Shown: positions 1 through 8,512, numbered from the stretch's first letter. The stretch is 38,613 bases of DNA from an uncultured Clostridia bacterium (GCA_947164825.1 CAMUYE010000010.1:1-38613); one strand, 5' to 3'. Numbers and translations are program-made. Notes: generated by a model from the sequence alone, not told the origin.

Positions 1-973
1 CCTCGATGTCGCCGGAGATGACCTTGAAGTAGGAGTTCTTGCCGTACTGGTCGGAGACGGTGTTGAAAACAAAGGCCATGGGGCTGCCGGCGGGATCCAG
101 CTTCAGCTCGCCCTCGTTGCCGTCCTCGTCCACGGTGACCATGGGCTTGCCCTCCAGGGGGGAGGGGGCGTACTTGACCATGTTGGCCATGAAATTATTG
201 ACGCCCAGGCCGGAGATGGAGCAGCCGCAGAACACGGGGGTGATGGTACGGGTGGCGATGCCGGTCTTGATGCCCTTGAGCATCTCTTCCTCGGTGAAGG
301 GCTCTTCCATGAAGAACTTCTCCATGAGCTCCTCATCGGTCTCGGCGACCTGCTCGTTGAGCTCCATCATATACTCTTCGATCTTTTCCTCGGCGTCGGC
401 GGGCAGGGCGATCTCCTTGCCGCTGGCGTCGTAAGCCTTCTTCTCCACCAGATCGACCACGCCGACAGCCTGTTCGCCCTGGAGAATGGGGAAGGTGAAG
501 GGAATGACGGAAGCGCCAAAGGTATCCCGCAGGGACTGCAGGGTGCCGAAGAAGTTGGCATGCTCCTCATCGAGCTTGGAGATGTAGAACATGGCGGGCA
601 GCTCGCGGTCAGCCAGGGCCTTCCAGCCCTTCTCGGTGCCCACGGCGATGCCGGACTTGGCGGTCAGAACGATGACGCCGGCGTCCGCCACGCGCAGAGA
701 CTGAACCACCTCACCGGCAAAGTCGAAGTAGCCGGGGTTGTCCAGAACGTTCAGCTTCGTATTGGCGTATTCCACGGGGATCACAGAGGTCTTGATGGAA
801 TACTGTCTCTTCTTCTCCTCGTCGTCGAAATCGGAGACGGTGGTGCCGTCGGCGCGCTTGCCGAGACGGGTGATCACCTTGGTGTTGAAGAGCATGCTCT
901 CACAGAGCGCGGATTTACCGTCGCCGCCGTGACCCAGCAGGGCGATGTTGCGGATATCCTTGGCAGTGTACAT
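1..973 (-). CDS. EF-G-like translational GTPase, N-terminal part (cut by window edge)
   Basis: The visible 324 residues are the GTP-binding end of an elongation factor G-like protein (COG0480 type). The start is the ATG at 973, with AAAGGAG about 10 nt upstream. The G1 loop reads GHGGDGKS near residues 14-21, G3 reads DNPGYFDF, and G4 reads SKLD instead of the usual NKxD. Canonical EF-G has GHIDAGKT at G1, so this is more likely the divergent EF-G paralogue common in Clostridia than the main fusA product. A TetM-type ribosomal protection protein is less likely because its G1 is AHVDAGKT. The family moves or rescues ribosomes using GTP; the exact role of this paralogue is not known to me. It has its own promoter at 1030-1058. 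The C-terminal domains lie outside the window. Confidence 0.85.
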   Translation of the reverse strand, partial: MYTAKDIRNIALLGHGGDGKSALCESMLFNTKVITRLGKRADGTTVSDFDDEEKKRQYSIKTSVIPVEYANTKLNVLDNPGYFDFAGEVVQSLRVADAGVIVLTAKSGIAVGTEKGWKALADRELPAMFYISKLDEEHANFFGTLQSLRDTFGASVIPFTFPILQGEQAVGVVDLVEKKAYDASGKEIALPADAEEKIEEYMMELNEQVAETDEELMEKFFMEEPFTEEEMLKGIKTGIATRTITPVFCGCSISGLGVNNFMANMVKYAPSPLEGKPMVTVDEDGNEGELKLDPAGSPMAFVFNTVSDQYGKNSYFKVISGDIE

Positions 974-1029
974 GTATGGTTTTCTCCTTTCAAGCGGATG
1001 GTTTTCTTTGTTCAGCCACAACTTGTACT

Positions 1030-1058
1030 ATTATATACAAAGACAGCGGAAAAGTCAA
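1030..1058 (-). promoter_or_regulatory. Sigma-A-type promoter of the EF-G-like gene
   Basis: On the minus strand TTGACT (1053-1058) is followed after 17 nt by TATAAT (1030-1035), preceded by TG one base upstream (extended -10). The -35 box lies inside one arm of the palindrome at 1050-1089. Confidence 0.75.
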
Positions 1059-1089
1059 TCGGCAATTCTTGAATTGCCGATTGACTTTT
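1050..1089 (-). terminator. Perfect 19-bp inverted repeat, probable terminator of the 1112-6166 gene
   Basis: Arms 1050-1068 and 1071-1089 are exact reverse complements separated by only two bases. On the minus strand the hairpin lies just after the stop codon at 1112 and ends in CTTTTCC, so a short U run follows the stem. It overlaps the -35 box of the next gene and could also be an operator. Confidence 0.6.
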
Positions 1090-1111
1090 GGGGATTATTT
1101 GGTGTTTTTTC

Positions 1112-4100
1112 TCAAAAATGCCGTACCCACGCGGTGAGCAGAAGGGTCGGAACCAGCCAGGCGGCTGCGTAGAGCAGGAGGTTCAGCGCCGTGGCGGTCT
1201 CATAAGCGGCCATCGCCGCCAAAACGCCCATCAGCACCAGCCCAGTCAATCCGCCCAGCACCGTGAGGATCGCGGCGCCGAGAGTCGCCGAACGGAGCAG
1301 GCGCCCGCCTGCGACAGCCTGGGCAAAGCCCGAGAAGCTGTTCTTTGCCAGGATGGCTCCCTGGGTCCCGGAGCGCTTCAGCTCCGCCTCGGACAGGCGG
1401 ATCCGCTCCTTGGTGGAGGGATAGGCAAACGCGCCGGTGGAGATGCCGAACTTGACCTTGAGGAAGCCCGGCGTGCCGAGGAAGGTCCGCGTGACCAGGA
1501 TGCCCTTGAAGTGCCGGTTTCCGGCGATGGCGGCCAGGCCCCGGCGCAGGTTCTCCGGCGGGTTGTAGCGCACGGCGAACACCGCGGCCAGCTCCCCGTT
1601 GAGCGACATATACACCGCCTGCTTGACCCGGGCGCCCCGGTCCATGTGGACGCCCATGCGGCGCATGAAGTCCAGAGAGCCCATGAGCACCACGTCCTGC
1701 TGGATGCTCGCGCCGATGCCGCCGCTGTCATAGAAGCGGAAGTTGTCCACCGTATAATGGCGGCCGTTGTGGGTGACCAGCAGATCCTCGAAGATCGGAT
1801 CCAGCGCGCTGCCGGAGCTGCGGCAGGCCGCCGCGGCGTAGGCGATCATTCGGTCCGGGTTGCCGTTGTAGACCTTAAAGCCGTTGAGGGTCAGGGATCC
1901 GGCGGGAAAGACGTCGTCGTCTCCAATAAGGATCGAATGCTCGCCGCCGAAAACCTCCGCCCCATGGTAGCCGCAGAGGGCCGCCTGGGCCTCCGCCAGA
2001 CGGCGGGCCAGCAGGCAGAACAGCCGGGGGAAGGCCAGCAGCCCCGTCACCGGGACGATCCCGAGGAAGACCAGCGCGCCGGTCCAGCAGAACTCGCGCT
2101 TCAGCACCAGGCTGATCGCCAGGGTCAGCACAAGGCCGACGGCCGCGGCCACCGGTGTGTAGATCCGCAGCAGGCGATCGGTCAGATCCCGGGTCTCCAG
2201 CTTTTCCATAAAGCGATCCACGTCGGGCTTTGTGCGGATCAGGCCGCGGCTGCCCTTGGTGATGTCCTGGACCTCGCCGACGCCGGTGGAGAGCTGCTCC
2301 GCCCGCAGGACCTTGACCGTGGTGGTCAGCGCCAGGCCCCGGTCGTACTGGCCCCAGAGGGCAACCAGCAGGATCCCGCCGACGACCACTGTGAAGGGCG
2401 GCCGCAGCGTTTTGGCCGCGGAGATGCAGTCAAGGGCGGTGAAAATCGTCGCAAGGCCGATCAGCAGGCCGGGCCGCAGGCCGGCTTCGTCCCGCCAATC
2501 CCGGAAATAGAGCTTCCGGTTCACCAGGACCATCAGGCCCAGCAGGGCCAGCATGATATAGACCGTGGTTCCGCCGGAGAAGATCTCGGGCAGGAAGGTC
2601 CAGCGCTGGGAAAGGTACAGTGTAAAGAACAGGCTGAGCAGAGAGAACAGGCCGGTCAGGATCAGCCTGGATCCGATGGAGTCCAGGGGCTTGGCGTAGA
2701 CCCGGTAGGCCTCGTCCGGATGGAGGATACTCTTCTCCTCAGGAGGGAGGACGTCGATCTCCTGGTGTTCCCGGTGCTTGGGCTGCTTGTCGGCAGCTTC
2801 CGCCCGGATGTCCGCGGAGGGAACGGGTTCCCGTTCGGCTGCCCGCTTTTCTGTCTGGCGGGGGGCTTTGGCCGGAGCGGGAAGGGGCTCCCGTTCGGCT
2901 GCCCGCTTTTCCGTCTGGCGGGGGGCTTTGGCCGGGGCGGGAAGGGGCTCCCGTTCGGCTGCCCGCTTTTCCGTCTGGCGGGGGGCTTTGGCCGGAGCGG
3001 GAAGGGGCTCCCGTTCGGCTGCCCGTTTTTCCGTCTGGCGGGGGGCTTTGGCCGGGGCGGACGCTTGATCCGCGGAAGCCGCTCCCAACGCGGCCCCCAT
3101 CACAGCCCCGCCCAGCGCTTCCGCCTCGGACGCGAGGACTGCGGCGCCTTCCAGACCGGATCCGGTCAGACTTCCGGCGCTGCCTGCGCCTGTTTTCGCG
3201 CCGCGGACAAACGCGCCTCCCCGGGACGACTTCCGGTCCTGCGCCTTGCGCCGCCATCCGAACAGGGAAACTATTTTTTTCTGCTTTCCGGCCGGCGGCT
3301 CCTGCTCGATGTGCTCCGAGCTCCGGGCTCCGGCTTCGGGCTCTTGCTCTGTGGGGCCCACGCTCTGCGCCCAGGCTCCGGGCCGGCGTTCCCCGGGTTC
3401 CGTTCCCGGATCCCCGGCTTCCGTTTTCCCCTCCGTCTCGTCGTCTGACCAGGTCAGGATCAGTCCGGCGGGGTTTTCCGGGGCGGTGGAAATGGTCTGC
3501 GGATTCGTGGCGCCGAAGCTGAGGGTCTGCTCTCGGAGATTCCCCCGCCGGTTCTCGGCGGCGGGTTCCGCTTCGGCGTCGGGCTTTGCCTCCATGGGAA
3601 CCGCAGCCGCCAGGAAATCCTCCAGGGTCAGGGCGTCGCTCCCGACGCGGGGGCTTGGCCGGGAAGAACCGTCGGACTCTGAACGCTCATTCAGATCCAT
3701 GGGGACCGTCTCCGGCTCCTGATCCGGCAGAAGGTTCGTCTCGGGCAGCTCCTCCAGGGGAGGCTTCTCATCAATCGGCGGAAGCGCGGGCCACTCAGGT
3801 TCCTCGGGTTCCTGCGTCTCCGGGACGCCTTCTGGCAGGGAGCCCAGGACTTCCAGCTCCGGTTCGGCAGCCGGGGCAGGCGTCTCCTCCTGGGCCGGCG
3901 CGGGACGCCGGGCGCGGAGGTATTCCTCCCAGGTGGGCAGTTCGCTGTCCTCCGCCTGGCTGCCGAACAGCGCAAGCGGGTCCCAATCGTCGGCAGGCGC
4001 GTTTTCCTCGACCGTCGGCATATCCCCAGACGGGAGATCCGTGCCTGCCTCTGCGTGATCGGAGCGATCTGCTCCGGGCGTCCTCGCAGGTACCGTCTCT

Positions 4101-6166
4101 ATGGCTTCGGGGGCCTCTGCCTCTGGCAGCTGGCCGAGAAGCGTCTCCGCGGCTTCGGGGGCCTCTGTCCCGGGCAGCTGGCCGAGAAGCGTCTCCGCGG
4201 CTTCGGGGGCCTCTGCCTCTGGCAGCTGGCCGAGAAGCGTCTCCGCGGCTTCGGGGGCCTCTGTCTCGGGCAGCTGGCCGAGAAGCGTCTCCGCGGCTTC
4301 GGGGGCCTCTGTCTCGGGCAGATGGTCGATAAAGCTCTCTATGGTGTCGGCGCTGACTGTCTCAGCCGGGCTGTCGGGCTGCGCAGCCGCGGGATCCTCC
4401 GGTTCCGGCGCATCGGTCCGGCGGGTCGGGGCGCCGCCAAACAGACTGCTCAGCCAGCTCCGCTTTTTCCTGCGCCGGGCAGGAGTGGCCGCAGCCTGCG
4501 CCGCTTTCCGGCCGGTTTCCCGCTCGGAACCGAAGAGCTCTTCCAGGCTGGGCAGCGTCCCGGTGGTATTCCGGGAGAGCGGCGTCAGCGGCAAGGGCTC
4601 GTCATCCATCGGCTCGCTGAAAAGCGAAAGCGGATCCCAAAGCTCCGGCACATGGTCCGTCTCGTCGGGCGCTTCTTCAGGCGTTTCCGTCTCGGACTGG
4701 CGTGTGGCCGCCGGACTCGCGGGCTCCGGCGTCGCGCCGGTCAGTTCCGGCTCCGGTTCGGAATGCACTGTATCCTCACTGCCGGGCTCCGGCGTCTTAT
4801 TTTCTGTTTCCTCTCGGTCGGGCTCCGGCGTCGCGCCGGTCGTCTCCGGCTCCGGTACGGAATGCTCCGTTTCCTCGCTGCCGGGCTCCGTTGATTCGCC
4901 GGTCAGCTCCGGCTCCGTGGTCAAGGTTTCCGGTTCCTCGCTGCCGGGCTCCGGCGTCTCGCTGCTGCGGGGCAGGCCGAAGTAATCGAACAGCTCGGGT
5001 ACGCTCAAGGCGTCGAGCTCCCGGCGGGAAGAGACGGAGGCGGGGCTTTGGTTCGGTTCCGCCGGGGCGGCGGAAACCGGCTCCTCCGACTCCCGGGCGG
5101 ACGGGGCCTGAGGCGCTTGATCGGGCTGTTCCCGGGAGGCGTCGGCAGCCGTTTCGTTCCGGGCGTCAAAGTCCGCAAAGATCGGCCGCTCCAGCAGCGC
5201 GTCCACGGCGGCGTAGAGCTGCGCATCCGTCCACGGATCGTCGGGCCCGGCCAGATCCCGGACCGCTTCGGAGCCAGGATCGGGAGTTCCGGGTTTCCCA
5301 TGCGCCGGGATCGCAGAGGCAGCGACGGCGGCAGGGGCGTCGATGGCAGCCGCCTCAGACGGGCGATCATCAAGGAATGACTCTGCGGCATTGACTGCTT
5401 CCCGCGGATCCTGAACCTTTTCGTCCGCAGGAGAAGCGGTGGTCAGCGGCGCGGCGTTGTCGGGCCGGTTGTTCCTGCCGAACAGTCTGCTCAGCCAGCC
5501 GCGCTTCCCGGGGACAGAGCGCTCCGGCGTCACCTGCTCCGATTGCCGGGTCTCCGGCGCAGCGGACAGTTCGGCGTCAGGCGCTTCCGGCGCTTCGGCA
5601 GCCGGTTCAGCGGCCGGTTCGATCGCCGCTTCGACAGCCGGTTCGGCGGGCGGTTCGATCGCCGCTTCGACAGCCTGTTCGATCGCCGCCTCGACAGCCG
5701 ATCCGGCGGCCGGTTCTTCCGTCGCCTCGGCAGCCGGCCCGCCAGTCGATTCCTCCCTCAGAGGCGCTTCGGCGGGCCGGGGGGCGGTACCGCGGGCGGA
5801 GTCCCCCGCTCTGCGGGTCCTGGCGGAGCGCTGCGGGGTGCGGCCGCGGCGGGTCGGGGAATCGTCGGAATGCGGCGGCGCAGTCCGGATCCCCAGCGGG
5901 CCGAACAGCTCTTCCAGAGAGGGATCCTCCTCCTGCGGCGCTTCAAAGGGAGTCGCGCTGAACCCCCGCAGCGAAACGAGGGTCGGATCCCGGTTCGGCG
6001 CAGAGTCCCGCTGCTCCGCCTCTTCGCCGAGCTCCGCACGGAACATGGCGGCCAGGTGGGTGGAAAACTCCTTTGTATCACCCTGCCGTTCGGCATTACG
6101 GGCCGCGGAACGCCCCTCCCGGGAGGTGCGCTGCGCCAGGTTGTCTGATTGCTCGCGCTTATTCAT
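1112..6166 (-). CDS. Giant repeat-rich membrane protein with degenerate P-type ATPase-like C-terminus
   Basis: This 1684-residue protein starts at the ATG at 6166, 11 nt after GGAG; a GTG at 6178 touches the Shine-Dalgarno and is less likely. Residues 1 to about 1150 are low-complexity, acidic and rich in Pro, Glu and Ala, with 16-residue repeats (about 608-688), 20-residue repeats (about 1035-1115) and recurring short motifs such as SLEELFG and WLSxLFG. Residues 1160-1684 have membrane segments and a layout like P1B-type ATPases: two paired-helix blocks, a large soluble part, then two C-terminal helices. Where P-type ATPases have DKTGTLT, this has VFPAGSLTLNG near residue 1415, and the TGD and GDGxND motifs are not recognisable. 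The phosphorylated Asp is therefore absent, so it is probably a non-pumping pseudoenzyme. The P-type relationship is my inference from the pattern; the function is unknown. It lies 67 nt downstream of rlmB. Confidence 0.75.
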   Translation of the reverse strand: MNKREQSDNLAQRTSREGRSAARNAERQGDTKEFSTHLAAMFRAELGEEAEQRDSAPNRDPTLVSLRGFSATPFEAPQEEDPSLEELFGPLGIRTAPPHSDDSPTRRGRTPQRSARTRRAGDSARGTAPRPAEAPLREESTGGPAAEATEEPAAGSAVEAAIEQAVEAAIEPPAEPAVEAAIEPAAEPAAEAPEAPDAELSAAPETRQSEQVTPERSVPGKRGWLSRLFGRNNRPDNAAPLTTASPADEKVQDPREAVNAAESFLDDRPSEAAAIDAPAAVAASAIPAHGKPGTPDPGSEAVRDLAGPDDPWTDAQLYAAVDALLERPIFADFDARNETAADASREQPDQAPQAPSARESEEPVSAAPAEPNQSPASVSSRRELDALSVPELFDYFGLPRSSETPEPGSEEPETLTTEPELTGESTEPGSEETEHSVPEPETTGATPEPDREETENKTPEPGSEDTVHSEPEPELTGATPEPASPAATRQSETETPEEAPDETDHVPELWDPLSLFSEPMDDEPLPLTPLSRNTTGTLPSLEELFGSERETGRKAAQAAATPARRRKKRSWLSSLFGGAPTRRTDAPEPEDPAAAQPDSPAETVSADTIESFIDHLPETEAPEAAETLLGQLPETEAPEAAETLLGQLPEAEAPEAAETLLGQLPGTEAPEAAETLLGQLPEAEAPEAIETVPARTPGADRSDHAEAGTDLPSGDMPTVEENAPADDWDPLALFGSQAEDSELPTWEEYLRARRPAPAQEETPAPAAEPELEVLGSLPEGVPETQEPEEPEWPALPPIDEKPPLEELPETNLLPDQEPETVPMDLNERSESDGSSRPSPRVGSDALTLEDFLAAAVPMEAKPDAEAEPAAENRRGNLREQTLSFGATNPQTISTAPENPAGLILTWSDDETEGKTEAGDPGTEPGERRPGAWAQSVGPTEQEPEAGARSSEHIEQEPPAGKQKKIVSLFGWRRKAQDRKSSRGGAFVRGAKTGAGSAGSLTGSGLEGAAVLASEAEALGGAVMGAALGAASADQASAPAKAPRQTEKRAAEREPLPAPAKAPRQTEKRAAEREPLPAPAKAPRQTEKRAAEREPLPAPAKAPRQTEKRAAEREPVPSADIRAEAADKQPKHREHQEIDVLPPEEKSILHPDEAYRVYAKPLDSIGSRLILTGLFSLLSLFFTLYLSQRWTFLPEIFSGGTTVYIMLALLGLMVLVNRKLYFRDWRDEAGLRPGLLIGLATIFTALDCISAAKTLRPPFTVVVGGILLVALWGQYDRGLALTTTVKVLRAEQLSTGVGEVQDITKGSRGLIRTKPDVDRFMEKLETRDLTDRLLRIYTPVAAAVGLVLTLAISLVLKREFCWTGALVFLGIVPVTGLLAFPRLFCLLARRLAEAQAALCGYHGAEVFGGEHSILIGDDDVFPAGSLTLNGFKVYNGNPDRMIAYAAAACRSSGSALDPIFEDLLVTHNGRHYTVDNFRFYDSGGIGASIQQDVVLMGSLDFMRRMGVHMDRGARVKQAVYMSLNGELAAVFAVRYNPPENLRRGLAAIAGNRHFKGILVTRTFLGTPGFLKVKFGISTGAFAYPSTKERIRLSEAELKRSGTQGAILAKNSFSGFAQAVAGGRLLRSATLGAAILTVLGGLTGLVLMGVLAAMAAYETATALNLLLYAAAWLVPTLLLTAWVRHF
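2821..3060 (-). repeat. 60-bp tandem repeat, four copies, inside the giant membrane protein gene
   Basis: Four contiguous 60-bp units differ at only a few positions. They encode four copies of a 20-residue unit containing APAKAPRQTEKRAAEREPLP, a basic segment in the otherwise acidic linker just before the membrane domain. Confidence 0.95.
4103..4342 (-). repeat. 48-bp tandem repeat, five copies, inside the giant membrane protein gene
   Basis: Units begin at 4103, 4151, 4199, 4247 and 4295; the last is diverged. Each encodes a 16-residue unit such as ETLLGQLPEAEAPEAA. The copies differ mostly by single bases, which points to recent slippage or unequal recombination. Confidence 0.93.
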
Positions 6167-6200
6167 AGTCAAACGCACTCCATACTAAAACTATCGATCA

Positions 6201-6217
6201 GCTCCGGTTTCCGGAGC
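6201..6217. other. Short GC-rich hairpin between rlmB and the giant membrane protein gene
   Basis: GCTCCGG and CCGGAGC form a perfect 7-bp stem with a 3-nt loop. No strong T run follows on the minus strand (only TTTT about 9 nt later), so it is at best a weak terminator or attenuator between the two genes. Confidence 0.45.
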
Positions 6218-6233
6218 GGGAACAGGCCGTGGT

Positions 6234-7085
6234 TCAGCCTCGCTTTGCCTCCCGCTGGCGCAGCGCCTCATAGAGCATAACGGCGGCGGAGGCCGAGGCG
6301 TTCAGGGAGGAGATCTGCCCCTTCATGGGGATGCTTACCAGCACGTCACAGCGCTCCCGGACCAGGCGGCTCATGCCGTCTCCCTCGTTGCCGATGACAA
6401 TGGCCGCGGGGCCGGTCAGATCCGTGCGGTAGAGGACGCTGTCGGCGTCGGCGGCAGTGCCGTAGACCCAGACACCCTTCTCCTGGAGTTCGCGGATGGT
6501 ATTGGGGATATTGGCGACTCTGGCCACCGGAAGGTATTCCAGCGCTCCGGCGGAGCTCTTGGCTACCACGGCGGTCAGGCCCACGCCCCGGCGCTTGGGA
6601 ATGACGATCCCATGGGCGCCGGCGCACTCGGCGGTACGGAGGATCGCGCCCAGGTTATGGGGATCGGTGAGCTCGTCGCAGATCACGATCAGCGGCGCCT
6701 CGCCCCGCTGGGCGGCTCGCTCCAGGATGTCCTCCACGGAAGCGTATTCGTGGGCGGCCACGGCGGCAATGACGCCCTGGTGCGCCCCGGTGGGGCTCAT
6801 CTGATCCAGTTTGCGCCGGTCGGTGGGGACGATCACGGCTCCGGCTTCCTTGGCCAGGGCGGCCAGGCGGGCCAGGGAGCGGTCGGTGCTGCCCTCGGCC
6901 ACATAGAGCTTGTCGATGGTTCTGCCGCTCTTGAGGGCCTCGGTCAGGGCGTTGCGTCCCTCGATCAAGCCCTCGGAGAGCTCCTCGGGCCGCTCGCCGC
7001 GGTTTTCGGTGCTCCGCCGCTCCTTCCAGTCCGGGCTCCGGGCAGGTTTTTTCCGTTCGATTTTTTCGTTTTTCTCGTTTTTCAT
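6234..7085 (-). CDS. rlmB: 23S rRNA (guanosine-2'-O)-methyltransferase RlmB, SpoU/TrmH family
   Basis: This 283-residue protein belongs to the SPOUT methyltransferases that 2'-O-methylate rRNA with S-adenosylmethionine; RlmB modifies G2251 of the 23S P-loop. The N-terminal substrate-binding domain begins near IEGRNALTEAL, about residue 46. The trefoil-knot domain shows the three family motifs: DPHNLGAILRTAE, IVIGNEGDGM and IPMKGQISSLNASAS, the last two building the SAM pocket. The first 35 residues are a charged, Lys/Arg-rich extension. I chose ATG 7085; a GTG at 7100 would add five residues and is not excluded, since no strong Shine-Dalgarno is visible for either. It has its own promoter at 7121-7149. 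TrmH-type tRNA methyltransferase is an alternative, but the N-terminal domain favours RlmB. Confidence 0.9.
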   Translation of the reverse strand: MKNEKNEKIERKKPARSPDWKERRSTENRGERPEELSEGLIEGRNALTEALKSGRTIDKLYVAEGSTDRSLARLAALAKEAGAVIVPTDRRKLDQMSPTGAHQGVIAAVAAHEYASVEDILERAAQRGEAPLIVICDELTDPHNLGAILRTAECAGAHGIVIPKRRGVGLTAVVAKSSAGALEYLPVARVANIPNTIRELQEKGVWVYGTAADADSVLYRTDLTGPAAIVIGNEGDGMSRLVRERCDVLVSIPMKGQISSLNASASAAVMLYEALRQREAKRG

Positions 7086-7120
7086 AGCAGATAGGCACAC
7101 TTTCTCACAATATCTAGTGT

Positions 7121-7149
7121 ATTATACCAGAAAAAAGGCGGAAGTACAA
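7121..7149 (-). promoter_or_regulatory. Promoter of rlmB
   Basis: On the minus strand TGGTATAAT gives an extended -10 (TATAAT at 7121-7126). A weak -35, TTGTAC, lies at 7144-7149 with a 17-nt spacer. It sits just after the terminator of the upstream gene. Confidence 0.65.
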
Positions 7150-7151
7150 GC

Positions 7152-7197
7152 AAAAAAACCGGAAAAAGCCGCAAAAGCGGTTTTTTCCGGTTTTTTT
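7152..7197. terminator. Strong A/T-flanked hairpin, terminator after the YibE/F gene
   Basis: A run of A, then CCGG, A-tract and GCCGC pairs around an AAAA loop with GCGG, T-tract and CCGG ending in seven T. The A and T flanks make it work in both directions. On the minus strand it follows the stop codon at 7233 and separates that gene from rlmB. Confidence 0.88.
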
Positions 7198-7232
7198 GTC
7201 TGCGCGTTTCTTGTTTTCTGTCTGCTCGTTTC

Positions 7233-8447
7233 CTATTTTTGTTTCCCGCCGTAAACCGTCGAGGCGATCAGCGCCGTCAGCGGCACTGCCAGCACCACGC
7301 CGATGGAGCTGGAAAGGGCCGAGATCAGCTCCACGGCAAAGTACGTCGAGGTCAACAGCATGCGCCAGCTCGGGCCCTGGGCCCAGAGGCGGATCACCGT
7401 CACCAGGCTGGTGCCCACAAAGGCCAGGATCAGGGTGTTGGTCATGGTGCCCACCATGTCCCGGCCCACATTCATGCCGGAACGCCAGAGCTCCCGGCGC
7501 TTCATCTCCGGGTTTACCCGCTTGAGCTCCGCCAGCGCGGAGGACAGGCTCATGGCTACGTCCATCACCGCGCCCAGGGAGGCGATCAGAATGCCCGCGG
7601 TCAGGATCCCGTGGATCCGGACCGGATAGTTCCGGGACTGGAGATTGACCAGATCGGCGATTTCGCCGTTGACGTCGTAAAGGCTGAAGCTCGTGACCCG
7701 GCAGAGCCGCTGGGCCAGCGCCCCGAAGGCCGCCGCCAGTCCCACGCCCGCCAGGGTGGCGAGGATGGCGCAGAGGATCTTTTTGGACACGCCGCCCAGG
7801 ATCACGAAGCTCATCACCGTCACGAGGGCGCAGAGCCCCAGAGCCAGCCAGACGGGATCGGCCCCCTTCATCCACATGGGACAGAAGATCCAGATCAGCG
7901 CCACGACCGTCACGGCCAGACCCAGCAGGGAGCGGAGACCGGTCCTGCCGCCCACCAGGACGACCACCAGGATAAAGAGCCCAAGGATCAGCAGCACCGC
8001 CCAGATGCGGTCATACTGGAAGTAGTTCAGCTCCAGCAGCTCGCCGCTCTCCTCGTCCCGGATCTGAAAGACGGTGATCTTGTCTCCGACTGCCAGCTTG
8101 GGGCCGACAAAGTAGCCGACCATAAAATAGAGCTCGTGGGTCTCGCCCGCGAAGTCTCCGGAGCTCAGCCGGATCAGCACCCGCTGGTTTCCCTTCTCCA
8201 CGGCGTCCGGGCTGTAGGGATCCGGCTCCACGGTGTCGTAGGAGACGTTGAGCACTTCCGCCTTCTCCACCGTGTGAAACTCGTCCTGGAGCAGGGAGGG
8301 ATTGTAGATCTTCCCCTCCCGGGCCTTGAAAAACAGAATCATAAACAGGACGCCGCACACCAGCAGGATCAGCAGCGCGGGCAGCCAGCCCGCCGCGCCC
8401 CGCTGCCGGCTCAGGCCGGCGTGCGCTTGTTTTTCGGATTTCTTCAT
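7233..8447 (-). CDS. YibE/F-family integral membrane protein
   Basis: The 404 residues match the YibE/F family (PF07907), whose function is not established. The topology fits: one helix near residues 20-42, an extracytoplasmic domain of about 105 residues, then about seven helices between residues 148 and 397. The conserved stretch around GILTAGILIASLGAVMDVAM and GRDMVGTMTNTLILAF is typical of the family. In some species YibE and YibF are separate proteins; here one chain carries both the soluble domain and the full membrane part. The start is the only good ATG, with a purine-rich GGAAACGGGG upstream. The gene has its own promoter at 8484-8512, divergent from the DUF2207 operon, and ends at a strong terminator, so it is probably transcribed alone. 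Confidence 0.85.
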   Translation of the reverse strand: MKKSEKQAHAGLSRQRGAAGWLPALLILLVCGVLFMILFFKAREGKIYNPSLLQDEFHTVEKAEVLNVSYDTVEPDPYSPDAVEKGNQRVLIRLSSGDFAGETHELYFMVGYFVGPKLAVGDKITVFQIRDEESGELLELNYFQYDRIWAVLLILGLFILVVVLVGGRTGLRSLLGLAVTVVALIWIFCPMWMKGADPVWLALGLCALVTVMSFVILGGVSKKILCAILATLAGVGLAAAFGALAQRLCRVTSFSLYDVNGEIADLVNLQSRNYPVRIHGILTAGILIASLGAVMDVAMSLSSALAELKRVNPEMKRRELWRSGMNVGRDMVGTMTNTLILAFVGTSLVTVIRLWAQGPSWRMLLTSTYFAVELISALSSSIGVVLAVPLTALIASTVYGGKQK

Positions 8448-8483
8448 ACTCCCCGTTTCCTTCCGTTTCTTTTTTCTGTTTGT

Positions 8484-8512
8484 ATCATACTCAAAAGCGG
8501 CGGAAAAGTCAA
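8484..8512 (-). promoter_or_regulatory. Promoter of the YibE/F gene
   Basis: TTGACT (8507-8512), 17 nt, TATGAT (8484-8489) on the minus strand: a near-consensus sigma-A promoter. Confidence 0.8.

Noticed and set aside
1-973. Tetracycline resistance (ribosomal protection) protein
   Set aside because: The G1 loop GHGGDGKS and G3 DNPG differ from TetM-type AHVDAGKT and DTPG; it fits the divergent EF-G paralogue better.
2821-4342. Regular repeats as a CRISPR array
   Set aside because: The 60-bp and 48-bp units are contiguous with no spacers, keep the reading frame, and lie inside one gene.
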